Assembly (NCBI GenBank): GCA_964609245.1
Contig: CAZSSB010000002.1
Location: 73,028 to 137,027 of the forward strand
DNA from: JAFGCY01 sp964609245
GTDB lineage: Bacteria; 4484-113; JAFGCY01
Direction of reading: 5' to 3'
Length of the DNA: 64,000 bases
The notes below the pieces were generated by a model. It was not told the DNA's origin. It made no database searches and worked only from the letters and a program-made list of their open reading frames with translations. This document shows, in pieces, positions 38,377 to 45,920 of this stretch. The translations under genes were made by a program, and so were the position numbers. Each line of letters opens with the position of its first letter. Position 1 is the stretch's first letter.

Positions 38377-39260
38377 TTGTCACTCTCCAGCAGTCGCTGC
38401 TCCGCCCTGACGACCTGGGCCTCGCCGCCCGTGCCGTAGATCAACTCTATGATACGCTCCGTCAGCTCCCGGTACTTGCCGCTGGCCAGATTCTCGCGCG
38501 TGGTCGCCGTCGGTGCCGGCGCCTCCAGCTCTGCCAGCACGGTGCCGGGACCCTTGCTCAGCACGATGATCCGGTCGGCCAGGAACACCGCCTCCTCGAT
38601 GTCGTGGGTCACGAACACCAAGGTCGTATTGAGCTGCTCGTCGGCCCAGAGGTCCGCTACCAGCTCCTGCATCTCGATCCGCGTCCTGGGGTCGAGCGCG
38701 CCGAACGGCTCGTCCATCAGGATGATCCGCGGCCGGCAGGCCAGGGTGCGGGCGATGGCCACCCGCTGCCGCATCCCGCCGCTGAGGTTCTTGGGATAGA
38801 GCCGCTCGTTGCCGGCCAGGCCCACGCGCTCGATCAGCGCCAGCGCCCGCTGGTTGCCCTCCTCGCGCGGCACGCGCGCCAAATCGAGGCCGAAGCGCAC
38901 GTTGTCCAGCACGTTGAGCCACGGGAAGCTGGAATAGCCCTGGAAGACCATCCCGCGCTCGGCGCTGGGCCCGGTGACCTGCTCGCCGTCGATCAGCACC
39001 TCGCCCGCCGTCGCCTCCAGCAAACCGGCGATCAGCTTGAGCACCGTGCTCTTGCCGCAGCCCGACGGGCCCAGAATCACGCGGCACTGCCCGCGACCCG
39101 GCACGTCGTCGACGACGAGGTCAACGTCCGTGATCGCCAGCCGCTGGCCCCTGCCTCCGGGCATCGGATAGGCCTTGGCCACTCCTCTGAGCTCGATGAT
39201 CGGTGCCGCGGGCTTGCCTGCACCAGCCACCTGCTCGCTGCTGACCACCTGCTCGCTCAC
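38373..39260 (-). CDS. ABC transporter ATPase, taurine/nitrate/sulfonate type
   Basis: A 295-residue ATPase of the SsuB/TauB/NrtD class. Walker A is GPSGCGKST near residue 64, the Q-loop lies in VFQGYSSFPW, the signature is LSGGMRQRVAIARTLA near 159, Walker B is IILMDEPFGALD and the switch histidine is in VTHDIEEAVFLADR. A C-terminal extension of about 40 residues follows. It overlaps both the permease and the coiled-coil gene by 4 bases. It powers import or, given the unusual partner proteins, some other ATP-driven envelope task. Confidence 0.93.
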   Translation of the reverse strand: MSEQVVSSEQVAGAGKPAAPIIELRGVAKAYPMPGGRGQRLAITDVDLVVDDVPGRGQCRVILGPSGCGKSTVLKLIAGLLEATAGEVLIDGEQVTGPSAERGMVFQGYSSFPWLNVLDNVRFGLDLARVPREEGNQRALALIERVGLAGNERLYPKNLSGGMRQRVAIARTLACRPRIILMDEPFGALDPRTRIEMQELVADLWADEQLNTTLVFVTHDIEEAVFLADRIIVLSKGPGTVLAELEAPAPTATTRENLASGKYRELTERIIELIYGTGGEAQVVRAEQRLLESDK

Positions 39261-40132
39261 GGCTTGGCCTCCTTCCAGGCGAACAGCCGCTTGCCGGCAA
39301 AGACGAAGATGTAGTTGGTGCTGACGCCGAGCAGCAGCACCACGAGAATCAGTGCGTAGATCCAGTCAATGTGCTGGCGCCGCTGGGCCTGGGTCAGCAG
39401 ATAGCCGAGGCCGTACTCCGCGTTGATCAGCTCGGCCAGAATGACGTAGGTCCAGCCGACGCCGTAAAGCACGCGGCCGGCCTCGAAGATCCCCGGCCAG
39501 GCGGCGGGCAGCAGCACGCGGAAGATGATGTGCCGCGGTTTGGCACCCAGGGTGTAGGCCGTGTCCAGGTAGACCTGATCCACGTTCATCACGGACTCAA
39601 TCACCAGCGGCAGCAGATAGACCACGATGCCGACGAACAGGAAGGCAACCTTCATTGTGTCGCCGATGCCGAACCACAGGATGAATAGGGGGTAGACCGC
39701 GGAGATCGGCAGATAGCGCAGCGGGCCGCTGAGCGGCTCGATCACATTGCGGATCGGCGGCCAGGTACCCATTACCAGGCCGATCGGGATCGCCACCAGC
39801 GCCGCCAGCAGGAACGCCAGCGTGATGCGGTAGAGCGAGCGCGCCGCGCTGCGCACCAGCGCGTGCTCGCGGTGCAGCACTACCACCGACATCAGCACCG
39901 CCTGCGGCGACGGCAGGATGTAGGCCGGGATGATCGGGCGCGGCAACGCCTCCATTCCTGCCGCACCCTCCGAGTCCTCGGCCAGCGCGTCGGCCACCGT
40001 CGCCGTCGGCACTTCCAGCGGCGGCAGCAGCGGCCAGGTCAGCAACCACCACAGCAGCAGAAAGGCGAAGACCGATACCGCGGACAGCAGCTGCCGCCGG
40101 GTCGGTGCCAGCTCGACGCGGATCTTCAGCAC
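39257..40132 (-). CDS. ABC transporter permease, SsuC/TauC type
   Basis: A 291-residue permease with about six helices. The binding-protein-dependent transport motif reads EAGRVLYGVGWTYVILAELI near residue 220. The N-terminal helix is followed by a periplasmic loop with the acidic segment ALAEDSEGAAGMEALPRP. The start is GTG at 40132 with GAGG upstream. It follows the binding protein by 49 bases and overlaps the ATPase gene. Confidence 0.92.
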   Translation of the reverse strand: MLKIRVELAPTRRQLLSAVSVFAFLLLWWLLTWPLLPPLEVPTATVADALAEDSEGAAGMEALPRPIIPAYILPSPQAVLMSVVVLHREHALVRSAARSLYRITLAFLLAALVAIPIGLVMGTWPPIRNVIEPLSGPLRYLPISAVYPLFILWFGIGDTMKVAFLFVGIVVYLLPLVIESVMNVDQVYLDTAYTLGAKPRHIIFRVLLPAAWPGIFEAGRVLYGVGWTYVILAELINAEYGLGYLLTQAQRRQHIDWIYALILVVLLLGVSTNYIFVFAGKRLFAWKEAKP

Positions 40133-40181
40133 CGCTCAGCCTCGCCACGTTGCTCAACTCTGCTGCCCGAGCCGTCCAACA

Positions 40182-41798
40182 TCACTGCTGCGGGATTACC
40201 TCGAAGTCCGTGCGGCGGTTCTGCTGGCGGCCGGCCTCAGTGTCGTTGGTGGCGATCGGCTTGTCCGGGCCGTTGCCCTCCACGATGAACTTGTCGCGCG
40301 GGAAGCCGTAGTTGCTAACCATGAAATCGACCACGGACTGGGCACGCCGCTGGCTGAGCTCGATGTTCATCTGGCGCCCACCGACACTGTCGGTGTTGCC
40401 GCTGACCCGGATATAGGCCGAGCCGAATGTCTGGGCCAGTTCGGCGGCCTGCTCCAGCACGACCTTGGCGTTGGGATCCAGTTCGTGGCTGCCCGTGGCG
40501 AAGTAGACGGACATCCGCTTAGTGACGATACCCTCCTGCTCCACCACTTCAGCCGGCGGCTCCTCGAAGGGGAACTCCTGCGTGGCGGGCTCCACCTCAC
40601 CGGCGATCGCCGCCGTGGCCTCCTGCAGGAAGCGTGTCTGGCGCGTCAGATCGGGCCGGGTCGTCTCCTCCAGCTTGCCGATCGTGATCCAGATCTTGCT
40701 CGCCGAAGTCCACAGGTCGTCATAGCCCACCAGCGCGTCGCCGTCGAGCTCGAACAACTGGCGGTTCTCGGCCGCGCCGGCCAGCTTGACGTCGTAGAGC
40801 ATGCCCATCGCATCGTCCATCGTGATGCCTGCGAAGCTGTCGAGCAGCACCATCGCCGCCGACTCCATGTCGGTGTTGACGGCGTCGACACCCTCGAACC
40901 AGCCCTTGAGGAACGCGCTGATTGCGTCCGGATAGCGCGCGGCGAAATCGCCGCGGACCACCATCGTGCCGCCCAGCAGGTTGGTGGCGTCGAGCGTGCT
41001 GGCCAGAATACTGGCCCCCGGCACGTCATCGGCGGCGAAGTAGACGAACGGGCTCCAGGACACGCAGGCGTCGGCGTTGCCCGCCTTGAAGATGTCGGCG
41101 GCCTCGATGGCGCTGTTGGTGTAGACCGGCTTGACGTCGTTGTTGCTCAGACCAACCTGGCTGAGCACGTAGAGCAGCAGGAAGTGGCTGGGGGTGGCCT
41201 CGGCGACAGCCACCGTCTTGCCCTTGAGATCCTCGGCCGTGTTGATGCCGGCCCGCACGGCGATGGCGTCGCCGCCTCGGGACCAGTCGGTCTGCATGAA
41301 GGTCACGGGCCTGATGTCCCTGAGCGCATCGTACTGCAGAGCGAACATGTCGACGGTGGTCGCCATCATGTCCAGCCCCCCGCCGTCGCCGCCGACCCGG
41401 AAAGCGCTGGCCATCTGCACCAGGTCGTCGATCTGCACGAACTCGATATCAACACCGTACATGCTGGTGAAGATCGAGTCTGGATTGGGCTTGATTCCGC
41501 CGTTGGCCACCAGCCCGCCAGCGAAGCCCCCGTACTGGACAATCCCGACCTTGATCGGGCGGCTCAACTCACCAGGTGTGACCGGCGGCGCCTGCTCTGG
41601 CTGCTGATCGGCCGGGGCTGTGCGGTCGCCCTCCGCTCCGGCCGGGAACATGTCCTGGGTAACCTCGCCGCCGGCCTTGCGATCCGGCGCGATAACGCCC
41701 AGCAGCGGATCCAGCCAGCCCAGCCGGTAGGCTCCCAACACCACCAGCACCACGATCACCAGGAAGAGAAAGAACTTCGCGCCTGGCTTCATTCTCAT
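40182..41798 (-). CDS. Membrane-tethered substrate-binding protein fused to an OmpA domain
   Basis: A 538-residue protein with three parts. A single N-terminal helix (about 8 to 28) is not followed by a signal-peptidase site. A Pro/Gln/Ala linker to about 75 leads to a NitT/SsuA-type periplasmic binding domain (about 78 to 375; IKVGIVQYGGF, GKTVAVAEATPSHFLLLYVL, ADACVSWSPFVYFA). The last part is a C-terminal OmpA/MotB-like domain (about 425 to 535; NTDSVGGRQMNIELSQRRAQ, GRQQNRRTDFEV) with the Asp and Arg that bind meso-diaminopimelate in peptidoglycan. AAAGGGGGCTG precedes the ATG. The molecule would span from inner membrane to cell wall and carry a ligand sensor. Confidence 0.9.
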   Translation of the reverse strand: MRMKPGAKFFLFLVIVVLVVLGAYRLGWLDPLLGVIAPDRKAGGEVTQDMFPAGAEGDRTAPADQQPEQAPPVTPGELSRPIKVGIVQYGGFAGGLVANGGIKPNPDSIFTSMYGVDIEFVQIDDLVQMASAFRVGGDGGGLDMMATTVDMFALQYDALRDIRPVTFMQTDWSRGGDAIAVRAGINTAEDLKGKTVAVAEATPSHFLLLYVLSQVGLSNNDVKPVYTNSAIEAADIFKAGNADACVSWSPFVYFAADDVPGASILASTLDATNLLGGTMVVRGDFAARYPDAISAFLKGWFEGVDAVNTDMESAAMVLLDSFAGITMDDAMGMLYDVKLAGAAENRQLFELDGDALVGYDDLWTSASKIWITIGKLEETTRPDLTRQTRFLQEATAAIAGEVEPATQEFPFEEPPAEVVEQEGIVTKRMSVYFATGSHELDPNAKVVLEQAAELAQTFGSAYIRVSGNTDSVGGRQMNIELSQRRAQSVVDFMVSNYGFPRDKFIVEGNGPDKPIATNDTEAGRQQNRRTDFEVIPQQ

Positions 41799-41880
41799 AA
41801 TTCAGCCCCCTTTAGGCTTGAACCTCGGTGTTTCCTACTGTCCCATCCCCTATTATCGCCGATGACCCGGCCGGCCGCTG

Positions 41881-42621
41881 CTACTCATCGATCTCCACCG
41901 GGTTCTGTCCCTGCTCGACGAACGGCGCCACGATGTCGAACAGCCGCTGCTCCTCGGCCTGCTTCGAGCGCCGGTACTCCTCCAGTGCATCATGCACCCG
42001 GCGCAGCTTGTCCTCGTTCTGCTTGAGCGCCGCCTGCCGGGACTTGATCAGTTCGTCGATTTCACGCTGGATGCCGTCGTTGGCGTCCGCCACCTGGCCC
42101 TCGATCTCCTCGACGCGGCGCTTCAGATAAAACAGGTAGTCCTCCAGCACCTGATCGCGCCGTCCGGCGTCGGACAGGATGTCGGCCAGGTCGTGGCCCA
42201 TGTTCTTCAGCGTCATCCGCACCATCCGCGCCTTCATCGCGGCGTCGAGATCGGCGATCTCCGGGTCGCTCAGCATCTCCTCGACGCGGTAGACGTCCAG
42301 CCCGCCCTCCTGGACCAGCTGGGCACGCTCGTAGACCTCGGCCACGCTCAGCGCCTTGGGCACCCGAATCGCGTCCTCGCCGGCAGTCTCAGCCATGGCT
42401 GGCTGCGCTGAATCGGCCGGGGCATCGGCGCCAGCGGCAGTGCTCGCAGACTCCGCTTCGCCCGCCTCGAAGTCTGGCGTCGTGGATTTCTCCAGGTCGA
42501 GGCGAATCCGCTCGATCGCCGCCACCACGTCCTCTGTCGTCGTGCCGCCGTCAGGTTCCGCCGGCTGTTCTTCCTCGGGAAACTCAACGACCAGTTCGGC
42601 CAGTTTTCTCAGCAGCCCCAC
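41881..42621 (-). CDS. Acidic coiled-coil protein at the head of the ABC-OmpA operon
   Basis: A 246-residue protein with no signal or membrane segment and no family I recognise. It begins MGLLRKLAELVVEFPEEEQ, has a low-complexity acidic/Ala region to about residue 95, then a helical, charged domain (SVAEVYERAQLVQEGGLDVYRVEEM near 100; LKNMGHDLADILSDAGRRDQ near 140). Probable coiled coil follows at about 165 to 235. The start codon is GTG with AGGGGTG upstream. It is the first gene of the five-gene run, 82 bases before the binding protein-OmpA gene. A cytoplasmic partner role for the transporter is inferred only from order. Confidence 0.78.
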   Translation of the reverse strand: MGLLRKLAELVVEFPEEEQPAEPDGGTTTEDVVAAIERIRLDLEKSTTPDFEAGEAESASTAAGADAPADSAQPAMAETAGEDAIRVPKALSVAEVYERAQLVQEGGLDVYRVEEMLSDPEIADLDAAMKARMVRMTLKNMGHDLADILSDAGRRDQVLEDYLFYLKRRVEEIEGQVADANDGIQREIDELIKSRQAALKQNEDKLRRVHDALEEYRRSKQAEEQRLFDIVAPFVEQGQNPVEIDE

Positions 42622-42756
42622 TTAGCACACCCCTGTTGGTGATAAGCAATTATAGTGTGCCGCGGACCGGCGCGTGGCAGTCGGGCAGGACGATTGCCGA
42701 ACGAACGATCCCGAAGCATGGAATGCGCAGGGGGGCGGCCCGCGCTGCTAACCGTG

Positions 42757-42815
42757 GAAGGGGTCCCCGACCCCGTCATTCGAACAGGCTGGTCGGCGGG
42801 TCGGGGACCCGCCGC
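42757..42815. repeat. Long inverted repeat (13-base exact arms)
   Basis: GGGTCCCCGACCC at 42761-42773 is the exact reverse complement of 42798-42810, with a 24-base spacer. It lies in the 242-base gap between the 45029-42864 gene and the ABC-OmpA operon. A second small inverted repeat, CGCAAGC/GCTTGCG, follows near 42818-42836. It could act as a terminator for the leftward gene or be a dispersed REP-like element. Confidence 0.6.
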
Positions 42816-42863
42816 CACGCAAGCGGCGGCGCTTGCGCTGCTGCTCCGGACTTCGGGCTTCTT

Positions 42864-45029
42864 TTACTCCGCGTCGATGCCCACGCTGTAGCTGCTGGGC
42901 GCATCGATGCTGTCGCCGCAGTGCCAGACGGTACCGTCCGCCGCAAAGGGATCGGGCTCCAGGTCATCGATGTCGCCCGCAAACGGGAGCTCCTCGGGCA
43001 CCTGCAGGTAGCGGTCCAGGCCGCCGCCATCGATGAACAGGCCCAGGCAGAACTGGTACCAGCGGATTGAGCCCGGCGCGCCGGTCCGCGGCACGCTGGA
43101 GCCCGCCGTGGTGGTCTGGCCGAAGCCGGGGCCATAGAGCAGGTACGTATCGTCGCCGCCCTTGTCCCAGAACACGCCGATGCTGTTGACGTCGCCCTGC
43201 CCGAGGCTCTGATGGCCGGCCTGGTACCAGTCGTCGCCGCCTGAGTCCTCAAACCAGCCCAGGCTCCAGTCGCGCCCGTGGCCCAGGGTCTGGCGCAGGT
43301 AGCCGTAATAGACGTCGTCGCCACTGTCGTCGAGCAGCACGCCGCAGGCGTAGTGCGGCGGGGCGGCCAGCGTGTAGTGCGCGCTCATGTAGTGGTCGTT
43401 CCCGCCGTAGTCGTGGAGGATACCGACCGCCGCCCAGTAGGCGCTGCCCAGCGCGTAGATGCCGCAGCCATAGGTGTCATCGCCCTCGCCGCCGTCGATC
43501 AGCATCCCCACGCCGCCGCCCCAGCTGTGGCCCTCGCCGTAGTCGTCGCGCCGGCCGTAGCCAAAGCCCTGGGCCAGGTTCAGGTTGATCACCGGGCTGT
43601 GAATCGAGTCGTAGACGATGTCCGTGTTGTTGGCGACGTACTCGTCGCTGCCGCCGCCGTCCAGCAGCAGCCCCACCCCGCCCGTGAAGCCGAAGCCCTG
43701 GCCGTAGCGGTAGAGCTCGTAGTGGTCGTCGCCTTCGCTGTCGGCCAGCACGCCCGTACCGAACCAGCCGCTGCCCTGCACGCTGCCGATGCCGATGTAG
43801 GTATCGTCGCCGCCGCGGTCGACCAGCATCCCGGTGCCGAAAACCCCGCAGCCCTGGCCGATGAACTGGCTGTCATAGGTGTCGTTGCCCGCGAGGTCCA
43901 GCAGCATGCCGTAGCCCAGCACGCCGGCGCCGAAGGCGGGCACGCGGCTGTAGTGGTATTCCACTCCCGTGTAGTCCGCGTGGTCTTCGTCGTAGTAGAC
44001 CCGCAGGCGGTAGTCGGCCTCTTCCAGGTCGCGGTACACATCGTCGCCACCGAGGTCGATGATCACCGCCGCCGGATGCCACCAGTTGCGCGTGCCGCCC
44101 ACCTCGCAGTAGGAGTCGTCGCCGCCGGTGTCCAGCACCAGCAGGTCCTGGTGGCCGGCCTCGTAGATGTTGTCACGCGCCCCGCTGATCACAACCTCGC
44201 CGTAGATCGTCGACGCCAGATAGAAGAAGTCGTCGTCGCCAGGATCATGCTCCGCCAGCAGCTCCGCCACCCGCTCCACGGCCGCCGCCAGCAGCGTCGC
44301 GCCGGTGTTGAGCCGCATGAAGTCGACGCTGTCCATGAGCGCCTCCATCATCATCGCCGTCTCGCGCTGATAGCGGGTGCTCTCCTCCTCGTCGGGCAAT
44401 TCGATGGCCCAGTCCACACAGGCGTCGAAGACCTCCTCCTCGAAGTAGCCCAGCCGGTGGATGGGCTCGCCGACGGCCTGCCAGCGCAGCTCAAGAACGT
44501 CCGCCAGCGCGAAGCAGAACAGCGCTGCCGCGTTACGCACGTCTTCCGGCAACGCGTAATAGTCGTCGGTCAGGAAGTCGCCTGCAGGACGGGGGGACAA
44601 CTCGGCCAGCGCGACGGCCAGGGCCAGCTCGCCGTGTTCCTCGACCATGGCCATGTACGGCTCCAGCGGATCGCCGATCAGCGTCACGCGCACGCCCTGG
44701 TTGATGCGGCCCTGGGTGCTGGTCAGCAGGTTGGGCATCGAGCCCTGCTGACTGAGCAGGCTGTCGGTCAGCATCCGCGTATACGGGCTGACCTTCCACG
44801 GGTTGTCGAAGTACGTCTTGAGCAGATGCGGCGTGTACTTGTCCTGGTTGTAGAAGCCGAAGTCGATGAGGTCGAAGCGCACCTCGTCCCACTCCAGGCC
44901 CATCTCATCCAGCGCCTGCCAGAACAGCTCGCTGCCCTCCCCGAGGTCGTCCGGGGTGACGGCGGCCTGGGCGGAAACAACGGTCCAGATCGCGGCCAGC
45001 AGGCCCGCAAGGATCACGCGTGTAGACAT
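42864..45029 (-). CDS. Exported protein with twelve GGDDxY-type repeats
   Basis: A 721-residue protein with a signal peptide (to about residue 22). Residues 23 to 290 are acidic and helical, without a recognised family. From about 300 to the end there are twelve copies of a D-x-G-G-D/N-D-x-Y motif (DTGGDDSY, DLGGDDVY, DLAGNDTY, DRGGDDTY, DSEGDDHY, DGGGSDEY, DGGEGDDTY, DYGGNDHY, DDSGDDVY, DSGGDDWY, DKGGDDTY, DGGGLDRY). These alternate with Gly-rich GxGxLxD and GxGxG segments every 25 to 45 residues. This looks like a solenoid or propeller with metal-binding turns, loosely like RTX or FG-GAP calcium loops, but the spacing fits neither. The function is unknown. Confidence 0.83.
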   Translation of the reverse strand: MSTRVILAGLLAAIWTVVSAQAAVTPDDLGEGSELFWQALDEMGLEWDEVRFDLIDFGFYNQDKYTPHLLKTYFDNPWKVSPYTRMLTDSLLSQQGSMPNLLTSTQGRINQGVRVTLIGDPLEPYMAMVEEHGELALAVALAELSPRPAGDFLTDDYYALPEDVRNAAALFCFALADVLELRWQAVGEPIHRLGYFEEEVFDACVDWAIELPDEEESTRYQRETAMMMEALMDSVDFMRLNTGATLLAAAVERVAELLAEHDPGDDDFFYLASTIYGEVVISGARDNIYEAGHQDLLVLDTGGDDSYCEVGGTRNWWHPAAVIIDLGGDDVYRDLEEADYRLRVYYDEDHADYTGVEYHYSRVPAFGAGVLGYGMLLDLAGNDTYDSQFIGQGCGVFGTGMLVDRGGDDTYIGIGSVQGSGWFGTGVLADSEGDDHYELYRYGQGFGFTGGVGLLLDGGGSDEYVANNTDIVYDSIHSPVINLNLAQGFGYGRRDDYGEGHSWGGGVGMLIDGGEGDDTYGCGIYALGSAYWAAVGILHDYGGNDHYMSAHYTLAAPPHYACGVLLDDSGDDVYYGYLRQTLGHGRDWSLGWFEDSGGDDWYQAGHQSLGQGDVNSIGVFWDKGGDDTYLLYGPGFGQTTTAGSSVPRTGAPGSIRWYQFCLGLFIDGGGLDRYLQVPEELPFAGDIDDLEPDPFAADGTVWHCGDSIDAPSSYSVGIDAE

Positions 45030-45106
45030 GCCACGATTCTAGGGCATGCGCCCCGAGGGGCCGCCGGAGCACGGAGGCCACCAATGCGGAATCACGCACC
45101 GGAACG

Positions 45107-45907
45107 TCAAATCTCGCTCGGGACGTCCGGGTCGACCGCCTCGATCAACCCCGGGTAGCGGTCCGGCCACTCGCCCACGGCTTCCTCGACGCTGGTCTCC
45201 ACCGGCAGCAGCACCGCGATCGAGCCGATGAACCACCACTCGCTGAGGATCTCAAGGTTCTCGTCGGCGACGAACTGCCAGGCGGCGTCCATGTCCACCG
45301 GCAGAAAGAACGCCACCAGCGCGCGGCCGTCGATGATGTCATAGGTGGTGTCGTCGCGGGGGTCGGTGAACTCGCGGATGACCCAGTCGTCTTCCTCGTC
45401 GAAGCCCTCCTCGCCGCTGGGCTGCCCGCCCTCGGGCTCCGTGACGGTGACCGTCGCGCCGGTCGCGGTGGTGACCTCGCTGTCCCACCACGTGACCCGC
45501 GCACTGATCTGATACTCGCCGGGCTCGGTGTAGGTGTAGCTGTATATGCCGCTCGCGCTAGCCGCGCGCGCTGTTCCCTGCTGGATCCACGTGCAGTACT
45601 CCGCCGTGATGTCGAGCCAGCCAGAGCCATCTGCTGGGTCAAGTTCGACCGCGAGCGGCTTGTGTTCGTCGTCGTCGTCAGTTACGCCGCCGCTGACTAT
45701 CGGATTGATCTGGACGGTCAAGGGCGCCGGGCCTGTGACTGCCTTCACAAGCGAACCAGCGTCCAACCGCACCATAAGAGACAAATGCCGCGTTGTCAGT
45801 TCGGGGTGTACGAGAACGCCACCTTTGCCCATGCACCCACCGAGACAGAGAATGGAAGCCATGGCTACCAGCAGCAATCTGTACGATCTGTACGATGTGG
45901 AATGCAT
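45107..45907 (-). CDS. Lipoprotein with PKD-like domain and a free-standing subtilase-propeptide-like domain
   Basis: A 266-residue lipoprotein (lipobox LGGC near residue 22). ATG at 45907 follows AAGGAGGTAATCAGG; the upstream in-frame extension overlaps the protease gene and is rejected. The middle (about 50 to 160) ends in YTEPGEYQISARVT, a PKD-like pattern. The last 90 residues (VIREFTDPRDDTTYDIIDG; LEILSEWWFIGSIAVLLP; YPGLIEAVDPDV) match the N-terminal pro-region of the subtilase encoded 13 bases upstream (IVEFTDPRDGSVYEIIDG; LTVFSEWVTVAGMAVVLP; YPDLIEAVDPDM). There is no catalytic domain. It may inhibit, fold or anchor the protease; this is inference. Confidence 0.85.
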   Translation of the reverse strand: MHSTSYRSYRLLLVAMASILCLGGCMGKGGVLVHPELTTRHLSLMVRLDAGSLVKAVTGPAPLTVQINPIVSGGVTDDDDEHKPLAVELDPADGSGWLDITAEYCTWIQQGTARAASASGIYSYTYTEPGEYQISARVTWWDSEVTTATGATVTVTEPEGGQPSGEEGFDEEDDWVIREFTDPRDDTTYDIIDGRALVAFFLPVDMDAAWQFVADENLEILSEWWFIGSIAVLLPVETSVEEAVGEWPDRYPGLIEAVDPDVPSEI

Positions 45908-45920
45908 CCTGATTACCTCC

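Noticed and set aside
42636..43070. Plus-strand frame across the inverted repeats
   Set aside because: It runs through the repeat and antisense to the 721-residue gene, with no start signal or domain.
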